Assembly: GCF_900109075.1 (NCBI RefSeq)
Contig: NZ_FNYS01000010.1
Location: forward strand, 61,669-125,668
DNA length: 64,000 nt
Direction: 5' to 3'
Source of the DNA: Myroides marinus
Lineage (GTDB): Bacteria; Bacteroidota; Bacteroidia; Flavobacteriales; Flavobacteriaceae
In this document: piece after piece, positions 52,705 to 60,925 of the stretch
Numbering within the stretch: the stretch's first letter is position 1
Layout of the letters: each line of letters starts with the position of its first letter
Program-made: the position numbers and the translations under genes
Notes under the pieces: model-generated
Database searches by the model: none
What the model was told of the DNA's origin: nothing
What the model saw: the letters and a program-made list of their open reading frames with translations, nothing else

Positions 52705-54882
52705 TTAAGTCAATAAATACCATATTTGTGCTACAACAAAACATACTATTACACCAAATAAAATAGGTAATAATGAAGCTACTGCTGTCCACTTAGCGCT
52801 ATTAGTTTCCTTATAAATTGTATAAATCGTTGTACTACAAGGATTATGTAATAAGCTAAATAACATTAAGTTTATTCCTGTTAATGTCGTCCAACCAGCC
52901 ATATGTAATATATTAGCTATCTCTCCATCTGATACTTCAAACATTACTCCTGCTCCTTCACCTATAGATGCGTCTCCTAATACCATAGCAGTAAGCATAA
53001 GTACCGTAGGAATAACGATTTCATTAGCTGGTATTGCTACTATATAAGCCAATAAAATAACTCCATTTAACCCCAAGAAAAGACCAATAGGATCTAAACC
53101 ATGTATAGTCCATAAAGCAATACTCTTATCACCAATAGAGATATTACAGATTAACCAAATAATAGCTCCTGCAGGTGCAGCGAATACTATAGCTCTCCAT
53201 AGTACAATTAGCGTTCTATCAATCAAAGATGTATAAATAGTCTGTAGTATTCTAGGTGGTCTATAAGGTGGCAACTCAAGTGTAAAGAAAGATGCTTGCC
53301 CTTTAAGCATTGTCTTTGACAGCATCCACGAAGTAAAGAATGTAAACCCTATACCTAACACCACAATTCCCACTACAGCCAATGTAGACACAGTATGTGA
53401 TAAATACGAAGGTACTAATGCTCCTATGAATATACTTGCCATTAATATCTGAGTAGGCCAACGCCCATTACACAAAGAAAAATTATTTGTGATTATAGCT
53501 ATCAGTTTTTCTCTTGGACTATTGATAATACGTGTAGCTACTACTCCTGCTGCATTACACCCAAACCCCATACTCATAGTCAATGCCTGCTTACCATGTG
53601 CACCAGCTCCTTTAAACAGCCTGTCTAAATTAAAAGCTACTCGGGGTAGATAACCAAAGTCTTCTAGTAGTGTAAACAGAGGAAAAAATATAGCCATAGG
53701 TGGCAACATTACTGCTATAACCCATGCAGTAGCTAAATATACTCCATCTATCAAAAACCCTGATAACCACCAAGGAAAGTTAAGACTATCTGCTCCTCCT
53801 TTTAAAAGTGGATATAACTCTTCTAATAATAAATAAGAAAGTGCACTAGAAGGATAGTTAGAACCAATAATAGTCAACCATAGTATTCCCCCTAACATTA
53901 ATAACATAATAGGAAAACCAAAGCGCTTACTCGTCACCACATTGTCAATCATACGATCAACTCTAAACGCACGTTGATTAGTATCTGTCTTTACAGTACT
54001 CTTTACAGTTTTAGACACTTGAGCAAAGATAGCTCCTGCTACATTATCAGAATAATCAAAACCTAACTTCTCATGATAGTGATTTGCTAAGTCTATTGTC
54101 TCTTTTATATTTTCACTATCCACTTTAGCAGACAGCGTTTGATTAACTAATGCAGTCTGTATATTAGAGTCCTGCTGTATCAAACGCATCGCTAGCCAAG
54201 ATGGGCTAGGTAAGTCAGCATCAATACTAAGTAACTTATCCGCTACCATCTGTACAGCCTCACGAGACTCTCCAGATATTCCAGATATTGTCTTGTGTTC
54301 AGGTATATACTTACCTGTAGCTACTTGATCTATAGCTACTAGCAAATCACTAATTCCCTCTTTATTTCTAGCAGAAGTAGGTATCACAGGTACACCTAAA
54401 TCTCTAGACAGTCCACGCACATCTATCTCTACACCATGTCTTTTAGCTTCGTCCATCAGGTTAAGACACACTACTACCTTATTTGTAATTTCTTGTATCT
54501 GTACTACAAGGCTTAAGTGACGCTCTAATCTTCCTGAATCCACTACTACTACTGTCACATCTGGACGCCCAAAAAGAATAAAATCCCTAGCTACTTCTTC
54601 ATCTTCTGAAGTTGACATTAGAGAATATGTTCCTGGTAAGTCAATAATCTTATACTTACTATCTTTAAATTGAAAACTTCCTTCTGCTCTAGTAACTGTT
54701 TTACCTGGCCAGTTTCCAGTATGCTGTTTTAACCCAGTTAACGCATTAAATATTGTGCTTTTTCCTGTATTTGGGTTTCCTGCTAATGCTATTGTATAGT
54801 CAAACTTACCAGATATATCTCCAAGTTTCTTAAGTTCAGCAGAAGCATTAAGATCACATATTTCACAGGCTGATTTTGCCAT
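52705..54882 (-). CDS. feoB: Ferrous iron transporter FeoB
   Basis: FeoB imports Fe2+ across the inner membrane. The 725-residue protein has an N-terminal G domain: G1 GNPNTGKST at residues 35-43, DLPGTYSL, and NLMDEAKRHG in the G4 site. The membrane part follows from about residue 320 with two GATE-type regions (FGCNAAGVV, ANEIVIPTVLM). An unusual N-terminal CEICD gives Cys at residues 6 and 9, absent from most G-domain starts. It follows feoA by 23 bases. Confidence 0.95.
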   Translation of the reverse strand: MAKSACEICDLNASAELKKLGDISGKFDYTIALAGNPNTGKSTIFNALTGLKQHTGNWPGKTVTRAEGSFQFKDSKYKIIDLPGTYSLMSTSEDEEVARDFILFGRPDVTVVVVDSGRLERHLSLVVQIQEITNKVVVCLNLMDEAKRHGVEIDVRGLSRDLGVPVIPTSARNKEGISDLLVAIDQVATGKYIPEHKTISGISGESREAVQMVADKLLSIDADLPSPSWLAMRLIQQDSNIQTALVNQTLSAKVDSENIKETIDLANHYHEKLGFDYSDNVAGAIFAQVSKTVKSTVKTDTNQRAFRVDRMIDNVVTSKRFGFPIMLLMLGGILWLTIIGSNYPSSALSYLLLEELYPLLKGGADSLNFPWWLSGFLIDGVYLATAWVIAVMLPPMAIFFPLFTLLEDFGYLPRVAFNLDRLFKGAGAHGKQALTMSMGFGCNAAGVVATRIINSPREKLIAIITNNFSLCNGRWPTQILMASIFIGALVPSYLSHTVSTLAVVGIVVLGIGFTFFTSWMLSKTMLKGQASFFTLELPPYRPPRILQTIYTSLIDRTLIVLWRAIVFAAPAGAIIWLICNISIGDKSIALWTIHGLDPIGLFLGLNGVILLAYIVAIPANEIVIPTVLMLTAMVLGDASIGEGAGVMFEVSDGEIANILHMAGWTTLTGINLMLFSLLHNPCSTTIYTIYKETNSAKWTAVASLLPILFGVIVCFVVAQIWYLLT

Positions 54883-54905
54883 AACTCTTTTCTCCTTCTC
54901 TTTAT

Positions 54906-55139
54906 TTAATTAGCTAAAGTCACTAATACTCTTTCTGCATCTTCTCTCCTAAGCGAAATGATTGTATTATAAATAGAGTAAGCCACAGGATCTTTTAATG
55001 GGCTAATATTGTGTATATGGATCTCTGCTCCATGTACAAAACCAAGATCAAGAAAACGCTGATGTACCTCTGCTGGACATCCACGCTCTATTCCTTGTAT
55101 GATAGCCTTCTCTCCTATTGCTAAATTTGATAATTTCAT
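54906..55139 (-). CDS. feoA: Ferrous iron transport accessory protein FeoA
   Basis: A 77-residue SH3-like protein needed for FeoB activity: MKLSNLAIGEKAIIQGIE, RFLDLGFVHGAEIHI, PVAYSIYNTIISLRREDAERVLV. Size and pattern fit FeoA well. It is the first gene of the operon, with the promoter and operator at 55168-55186. Confidence 0.92.
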   Translation of the reverse strand: MKLSNLAIGEKAIIQGIERGCPAEVHQRFLDLGFVHGAEIHIHNISPLKDPVAYSIYNTIISLRREDAERVLVTLAN

Positions 55140-55167
55140 CTACTAGTTCTTTAGATGTGTAAAATTA

Positions 55168-55186
55168 CAAAATTAGACAAGTCTAA
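55168..55186 (-). promoter_or_regulatory. feoAB -7 box overlapped by a palindromic operator
   Basis: The minus-strand TAATTTTG (55168-55175) matches TAnnTTTG, 29 bases before the feoA ATG. The perfect palindrome TTAGAC-AA-GTCTAA (55173-55186) overlaps its upstream end, a position suited to repression. The pattern is closer to DtxR/IdeR/MntR-type operators (TTAGG-like arms) than to the classical 19-bp Fur box. Regulator identity is inference. Confidence 0.6.
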
Positions 55187-55621
55187 CAATTAATTTAGTG
55201 TTAAAACATTTATATAAACATATTCTAAATTAACCTTTTGACTTTAGTAATTATGTTAAACCACTCTTTTAGTACAAGCTTAATAACAAAAGAGAACCCT
55301 AGTTAATAAAAAAACAATAATTCAGTTTAATTACTTAATAGTTTATAATATTACATTCTGTATAGCAGCATCTCACTATCTTAGTTATAACTACACCTTG
55401 AGTTATTGTCATACTAGTATTTATAGGACTCAGAGTTCACATATATCCTAAAGTTACTTGAGCTATATCACCAATAACTCAGCAATGAATCTGGTATGAC
55501 TCCGTCAAAACATTACAATTAACGGACTCACTACGGGCTCATAACGGAGATACAACGGGGTTATCCAAATTACAAATAACAGTATATACTGAGGATTTTA
55601 AAACAATATTCTTCCCATCAC
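55187..55621. other. Intergenic region with interleaved inverted repeats
   Basis: GAGTTATTG at 55400-55408 and CAATAACTC at 55472-55480 are complementary, as are GTCATAC at 55408-55414 and GTATGAC at 55494-55500. The arms interleave rather than nest, as in a pseudoknot or in overlapping inverted repeats. CTCCGT near 55500 also complements ACGGAG near 55544. No ORF or known RNA family is recognised. Confidence 0.35.
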
Positions 55622-55660
55622 AAAAGAAAAGAGCAACTAGTAAGTAGTACTAATTGCTCT
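55622..55660 (-). terminator. Terminator of recR
   Basis: A 12-bp stem GAGCAACTAGTA / TACTAATTGCTC (one mismatch) with a 5-base loop; T-rich on the minus-strand 3' side. Confidence 0.78.
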
Positions 55661-55691
55661 CTTAATATATCTTCTCATAATACTGTCTGCT

Positions 55692-56312
55692 CTATACAGC
55701 CTTAAACGCATTTTCGAAAGGTACTCGATGTACTAAACTACGCCCCAGTGTTACCTCGTCTGCATACTCTAATTCATCTCCTACTGCTATACCTCTAGCA
55801 ATTGTAGATGTTACAACTCCATAATCCTTAACTTGCTTATAAATGTAGAAGTTAGTAGTATCTCCCTCCATTGTAGAACTTAGTGCAAAGATTATTTCTT
55901 TTACCTCACCAGCTTTTACTTTTTCTACTAATGTCTGAATATTTAATTGGCTAGGGCCTACACCATCTATAGGAGATATTTTTCCTCCTAGTACGTGATA
56001 TATTCCTTTAAAGATCTGAGTGTTCTCTAATGCCATTACATCTCTCACATCCTCTACTACACAAATAGTCTGATGATCACGTGAATCATTAGCACAGATA
56101 TCACATATCTCTAAGTCTGATATATTATGACAACTCTTACAAAAGATAATATCTTTTCTAAGTTTAAGTAATGCTTCTGCTAGATGAAGAGTTTGCTCTT
56201 CTGGTTGTTTTAGAATGTGTAACATCAAACGCAACGCTGTACGCTTACCAATACCTGGTAACTGAGACACCTCTTCTACTGCTTTTTCTAATAATTTTGA
56301 AGGAAATTCCAT
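55692..56312 (-). CDS. recR: Recombination mediator RecR
   Basis: RecR acts with RecO and RecF in loading RecA at gaps. The 206-residue protein has the helix-hairpin-helix [15 protein letters not shown], the C4 zinc finger [16 protein letters not shown], and the TOPRIM region [12 protein letters not shown]. The start is ATG 56312 ([14 protein letters not shown]); the longer frame to 56342 contains the -7 box at 56318-56325 and would not be transcribed. A single gene. Confidence 0.95.
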   Translation of the reverse strand: MEFPSKLLEKAVEEVSQLPGIGKRTALRLMLHILKQPEEQTLHLAEALLKLRKDIIFCKSCHNISDLEICDICANDSRDHQTICVVEDVRDVMALENTQIFKGIYHVLGGKISPIDGVGPSQLNIQTLVEKVKAGEVKEIIFALSSTMEGDTTNFYIYKQVKDYGVVTSTIARGIAVGDELEYADEVTLGRSLVHRVPFENAFKAV

Positions 56313-56317
56313 AGCTG

Positions 56318-56325
56318 CAAAGATA
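56318..56325 (-). promoter_or_regulatory. -7 box of recR abutting the start codon
   Basis: TATCTTTG on the minus strand ends five bases before the recR ATG, so the transcript is probably leaderless or has a 5' UTR of a few bases. Confidence 0.6.
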
Positions 56326-56482
56326 AAAAATAAACAATTCAAACAACTGTTTTCTAATCTCGTACTATTAGTTATTTATCTGTTAATCTAATGCTTCAAA
56401 TAATAAAATGTCAAGACCTACACCTCTGCTCATCACTTTTATCAATCCGTAAAATCAAAAAGAATAATTTGCAAAAAAGAAT

Positions 56483-56490
56483 TACTTTTG
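56483..56490 (+). promoter_or_regulatory. -7 box of the sodium:solute symporter gene
   Basis: TACTTTTG matches TAnnTTTG and ends 29 bases before the ATG at 56520. It lies inside a longer upstream frame, so the later start is supported. Confidence 0.55.
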
Positions 56491-56519
56491 AACACATACG
56501 TAAAATCAGAACAAACACT

Positions 56520-58022
56520 ATGACACCATTAGCTATCATATCTATAATAATAGTTTACTTCGGTATCCTAATAGGTATATCACATTACATCAGTAAAAAA
56601 GACAGTAGTAACGACGCTTTCTTTAGCGCTAATAAGAATGCTAAGTGGTATCTAGTAGCCTTTGGTATGATAGGTACCGCATTATCAGGTGTAACATTTA
56701 TATCTGTACCAGGAGAAGTAGGTTCGCCTAATGGAGAGCAATTTAAATACTTTCAATTTGTACTAGGTAATGCTGTAGGTTTTTTACTGACCGCATCTAT
56801 CCTATTACCTTTATATTACAAGTATAACCTTGTATCTATCTATACCTATATAGAGAAGAAACTTGGTCATTATAGCTATAAGTCTGCAGCTACAATATTC
56901 TTACTAAGTAGAACTATAGGTTCGGCATTCAGACTATATCTAGTTGTAATTGTATTACAGCGTTATGTATTTGACTACTTTGGTATTCCGTTCTTTGCTA
57001 CTGTTTTAATAGCTCTATTACTTATTTATGCCTATACTTATAAAGGAGGATTAAAAACTATTATAGTTACAGACACTTTACAAACGTTCTTTTTAGTTGC
57101 ATCTGTGATATTCACTATTATATTTATATGTCACAGTTTAGATTTATCTGCTGTTGAAGCGTTCGAAACAATCAAGAATAGTAATTATTCTAAAGTCTTC
57201 TTCTTTGAGGATTTCATTTCTTCACGTTATCACTTCCTTAAGCAATTTATAGGAGGAATATTCGTCACATTAGCAATGGTAGGTTTAGATCAAGATCTAA
57301 TGCAAAAAAATCTTAGTTGTAAGAATATCAAAGAGGCACAAAAGAATATGTATTCATTCACAGCAATATTTGTTGTGATTAACTTATTCTTCTTAGGAGT
57401 AGGAGCTTTATTATATATCTATGCAGAGAAAAATGGTATTTCTGTACCACTAGATCTAGCGAGTGGTAAGCCACGTACTGATTTACTATTCCCTGAGATA
57501 GCATTTAATTATCTAAGTCTAGTACCTGCAATTATATTTCTATTAGGATTAACTGCCGCTACATTTGCAACAACAGATTCGGCATTAACAGCATTAACTA
57601 CATCATTTTGTATAGACTTCTTACATATGGATAAAAAGAAAGATGATAAATCAAATGTATGGAAGCGAAAATTAGTGCACCTAGCATTCTCTTTATTAAT
57701 GTTCTTAGTCATCATCTTGTTTAATGCCATTAATGATGCATCAGTAGTAAGTATGATCTTTAAGATAGCCTCATACACATACGGACCACTATTAGGTTTA
57801 TTTACATTTGCTATATTATTTAATAATAGAGCAGTAAAAGATAAAGTTGTTCCTTATATATGTCTAGTTGCTCCCTTTATCACCTTATGGATAAGTAACA
57901 ATTCGGCAACCTTGTTAGGAGGATATATATTTGATAATGAACTTATATTGGTAAATGGCTTAATTACTGTACTATTGTTATTTATAGCTAGTACTAAACG
58001 AATTGAACCAATAACAGAATAA
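56520..58022 (+). CDS. Sodium:solute symporter family protein
   Basis: A 500-residue SSS-family transporter with about 13 membrane helices: IISIIIVYFGILIGISHYIS at the start, then WYLVAFGMIGTALSGVTFISVPGEVG (the conserved SSS core), LSRTIGSAFRLYLVVIVLQ, and MVGLDQDLMQKNLSCKNIKEAQKN. It would use the sodium gradient to import a solute such as a sugar, amino acid or sialic acid; the substrate is not clear. I start at ATG 56520 rather than 56391. Confidence 0.88.
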   Translation: MTPLAIISIIIVYFGILIGISHYISKKDSSNDAFFSANKNAKWYLVAFGMIGTALSGVTFISVPGEVGSPNGEQFKYFQFVLGNAVGFLLTASILLPLYYKYNLVSIYTYIEKKLGHYSYKSAATIFLLSRTIGSAFRLYLVVIVLQRYVFDYFGIPFFATVLIALLLIYAYTYKGGLKTIIVTDTLQTFFLVASVIFTIIFICHSLDLSAVEAFETIKNSNYSKVFFFEDFISSRYHFLKQFIGGIFVTLAMVGLDQDLMQKNLSCKNIKEAQKNMYSFTAIFVVINLFFLGVGALLYIYAEKNGISVPLDLASGKPRTDLLFPEIAFNYLSLVPAIIFLLGLTAATFATTDSALTALTTSFCIDFLHMDKKKDDKSNVWKRKLVHLAFSLLMFLVIILFNAINDASVVSMIFKIASYTYGPLLGLFTFAILFNNRAVKDKVVPYICLVAPFITLWISNNSATLLGGYIFDNELILVNGLITVLLLFIASTKRIEPITE

Positions 58023-58042
58023 ATAAAGTGCAATCAACATAT

Positions 58043-58088
58043 AAAAAAAGGTATTAAATAGTAAATAACTATCTAATACCTTTTTTTT
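58043..58088. terminator. Bidirectional terminator
   Basis: A stem GGTATTA(A)ATAGT / ACTATCTAATACC with A and T runs on both sides, between convergent genes. Confidence 0.85.
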
Positions 58089-58100
58089 ATACAATACTTG

Positions 58101-58457
58101 TTAATACTGTTCAGTTCTTAAAAGCACCAATGTACACGCTTCTTCTGACTGGATATCATTTTTTGACAACAAAGAAACAAACACACTATTCTCTGTTCCT
58201 GGATTAAAGATTACACGTCTAGGGTGAAGCTTTATAATATCATCATAAAACTCTTCTTGACGAGTTGGATTGAGATATAGTGTCACAGTATCAACATCTT
58301 CATAATTCTTCCAATCTTTGAATATATCAACATCTAATACTTTACCCTCTTTCAGTCCATGTGCTACTACTTCATGCCCATATTCTCTAAGCATATTTAT
58401 CGCTTTATTAGAATATCGCTCTTCTTTCAAAGATGCACCTACAACTAATGTCTTCAT
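58101..58457 (-). CDS. CoA-binding domain protein
   Basis: A 118-residue Rossmann-fold protein: TLVVGASLKEERYSNKAINMLREYGHEV, LYLNPTRQEEFYDDII, and RVIFNPGTEN, matching the CoA_binding_2 (YccU-like) family. The domain binds coenzyme A or a related nucleotide in the cytoplasm. No specific role is known. A single gene. Confidence 0.85.
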   Translation of the reverse strand: MKTLVVGASLKEERYSNKAINMLREYGHEVVAHGLKEGKVLDVDIFKDWKNYEDVDTVTLYLNPTRQEEFYDDIIKLHPRRVIFNPGTENSVFVSLLSKNDIQSEEACTLVLLRTEQY

Positions 58458-58685
58458 AATTTTTATATTTTTAACAAATTAAACACAAATAACTCTAATT
58501 AAAACTAAACTTACATCAATATAATACATTTTTAGAATTTAAACTACTGATTCTAATAAAGAATATTTTTAAAAATTAGCCAATTTTTAAGTACTTTTTC
58601 TAATAATTTTTAGATAAATGATAAAAGTCATATTTCTGACACAAATTTAACAGTAATTTTACTCTAGAAATTTAAAATCTCAATT

Positions 58686-59390
58686 ATGAAAAAGTTACTA
58701 CTTTCAATTTTAGGAGCTGCATTATTCGTGAGCGGTTCTTCATTCGCACAAGAAACTAATAGTGCACCTGAGAAAACAGATTATAAATGGCAAATGCGTC
58801 TACGTGGTGTAGGTGTAGTTCCTCATAACAGAGCAGATATCGGAATTATCGGAGGTCAAATCGATGTAAGCAATAACTTCATCCCTGAATTAGACTTCAC
58901 TTACTTCTTCACAGAAAACTTAGCTGCTGAGTTAATCTTAGGAACAACTAGACATACAGTAGGAACATTAGGATCAAATCTATCAGCTATTGGTGGACCT
59001 TCTTCTGCTAATGTTGATTTAGGAAGTGTTTACTTATTACCTCCTACTTTAATGTTCCAATACCACCACAAATTTGGTGAAGTATTTAAACCATATGTTG
59101 GTCTTGGAGTTAACTACACTATTTTCTATAATGAAAAATCTGGTGTAGCACAAGATATTAAGTATGACAACAAGTTTGGATGGGGTTACCAATTTGGTTT
59201 TGATATTGATTTAACAGAGAAATTCTTTATCAACGTTGACTTCAAAAAGTTATTCCTAAAAACAGACGTAACTGTTGATGCTACTAACTTATTACCTGCA
59301 GGTACACCAGCAGGAACAACATTACCAATTCCTGCTAAAGTTAAGCTAGATCCAATGTTAATTGGTTTTGGTGTAGGAATGCGTTTTTAA
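58686..59390 (+). CDS. OmpW family outer-membrane protein
   Basis: A 234-residue protein with a signal peptide ending SSFAQ, and an eight-stranded barrel pattern: KWQMRLRGVGVVPHNR, FIPELDFTYFFTENLAAELILG, PPTLMFQYHHKFGEVFKPYVGLGVNY, and the C-terminal MLIGFGVGMRF. This is the OmpW signature. OmpW makes a small hydrophobic channel. It is monocistronic with its own terminator and no recognised -7 box. Confidence 0.92.
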   Translation: MKKLLLSILGAALFVSGSSFAQETNSAPEKTDYKWQMRLRGVGVVPHNRADIGIIGGQIDVSNNFIPELDFTYFFTENLAAELILGTTRHTVGTLGSNLSAIGGPSSANVDLGSVYLLPPTLMFQYHHKFGEVFKPYVGLGVNYTIFYNEKSGVAQDIKYDNKFGWGYQFGFDIDLTEKFFINVDFKKLFLKTDVTVDATNLLPAGTPAGTTLPIPAKVKLDPMLIGFGVGMRF

Positions 59391-59413
59391 TTATTTAATG
59401 AGACATTTTTTTT

Positions 59414-59452
59414 TGCCACCCTTATCTGTTCTACAGGTAAGGGTGGTTTTTT
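59414..59452 (+). terminator. Terminator of the OmpW gene
   Basis: A GC-rich stem CCACCCTTA / TAAGGGTGG with further pairing and a TCTA loop, followed by six T. Confidence 0.9.
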
Positions 59453-59511
59453 ATTGTCTATTTTTTAGGCGACCTTTGTCTTTTCAATGAAACACAATAG
59501 GTCACTATAGA

Positions 59512-60834
59512 ATGCAAAATAAAATCAGTTTTAAAGACATTAATAAACTAGCTATTCCTGCAATATTCGCAGGTATCTCAGAATCTTTAATATCTCTAAC
59601 TGATATTGCTATCGTAGGTAACGTAAAGGAGAATAGCGTAGAAGCTTTAGGAGCTGTTGGATTAGTAGGTTCTTTCTTATCTGCAATTATTTGGATTGTA
59701 GCACAAACCAAGACTTCCATATCTGCAACTGTATCTCAACATTTAGGAGCTAATAGAATATTTGCTGTCAAGACACTAGTTCCACAAGCAATACTATTTA
59801 ACTTTATACTTAGTATCTTATTATTCATATTTACTACTTTATTTGTAAATGAGATATTCATAGCTTATAATGCAGAAGGCTTATTATTAACATACGCTAA
59901 AGAATATTATCTAATTAGAGCTTGGGGTTTTCCTTTGACTTTAATCACATTTGCCTTATATGGTGTATTCAGAGGATTACAAAATACATTATGGGCGATG
60001 AAATGTAGTTTAACAGGAGCTATAATTAATGTGGTGCTTACATACTATTTTGTATTTGGTATTGAAGGAGTAATTCCTGCTATGCATATCAAAGGAGCTG
60101 CTTATGCGAGTGTCATTGCGCAAAGTATAATGCTAGTTATGGCTTTATACTACTTTTTTAAATACACACCTTTTTCATTAAAAGTTAGAAAAACTATCAA
60201 CCCTTCACTAAAGCCATTAATAATAATGAGCTTTAATTTCATTATAAGAACAGCTACACTTAATCTAGCCATCTATTTAGCTAATGCATATGCAACAGGA
60301 TATGGAAAGAACTACATCGCTGCCCAGAGTATATTGATGAATATATGGTTATTCTTCTCTTTCTTTATTGATGGATATGCTAGTGCTGGAAATGCCATTT
60401 CAGGTAAACTTGTTGGAGAAAACAACTACCAAACAATGTGGAAAATGAGTAAAGATATTAGTAAATACGCCATTATAATATCTCTACTATTAATTGGTAT
60501 TTGTATAGTTTTCTACAGACCAATAGGATTGTTATTCAACCAAGATCCCGAAGTAATCTATGTATTTACTAGTATTTTTTGGCTAGTTTTATTTATGCAG
60601 CCGATTAACTCCTTAGCTTATATATTTGATGGTATATTTAAAGGAATGGGAGATGCAAAAGTATTGCGTAACAATCTGTTATTCGCTACATTTTGTGGTT
60701 TCATACCTACTCTATTAATTCTTGATTATTTCAACTTTAAACTATACAGTGTATGGATTGCTTTTGGAGTATGGATGTGCTGTAGAAGCTTCCCTTTAAT
60801 GTATTTCTTTAAAAAGAATTATGTGGATCAATAG
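59512..60834 (+). CDS. MATE family efflux transporter
   Basis: A 440-residue protein with 12 predicted helices and MATE features: INKLAIPAIFAGISESLISLTDIAIVGNV at the N-terminus, RAWGFPLTLITFALYGVFRGLQNT in the middle, and SFFIDGYASAGNAISGKLVGEN. It would export cationic drugs or metabolites with Na+ or H+. It is followed at 91 bases by the P-type ATPase gene, which has its own -7 box. Confidence 0.9.
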   Translation: MQNKISFKDINKLAIPAIFAGISESLISLTDIAIVGNVKENSVEALGAVGLVGSFLSAIIWIVAQTKTSISATVSQHLGANRIFAVKTLVPQAILFNFILSILLFIFTTLFVNEIFIAYNAEGLLLTYAKEYYLIRAWGFPLTLITFALYGVFRGLQNTLWAMKCSLTGAIINVVLTYYFVFGIEGVIPAMHIKGAAYASVIAQSIMLVMALYYFFKYTPFSLKVRKTINPSLKPLIIMSFNFIIRTATLNLAIYLANAYATGYGKNYIAAQSILMNIWLFFSFFIDGYASAGNAISGKLVGENNYQTMWKMSKDISKYAIIISLLLIGICIVFYRPIGLLFNQDPEVIYVFTSIFWLVLFMQPINSLAYIFDGIFKGMGDAKVLRNNLLFATFCGFIPTLLILDYFNFKLYSVWIAFGVWMCCRSFPLMYFFKKNYVDQ

Positions 60835-60891
60835 ATAATGCAACAGCGTTGCAAACATAGTTCTATATTATTTATAATGATTATATGTTAG

Positions 60892-60899
60892 TACATTTG
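60892..60899 (+). promoter_or_regulatory. -7 box of the P-type ATPase gene
   Basis: TACATTTG matches TAnnTTTG and ends 26 bases before the ATG at 60926. No -33 TTG is found. Confidence 0.5.
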
Positions 60900-60925
60900 T
60901 TATAAATCAATAAAACATCAGAATT

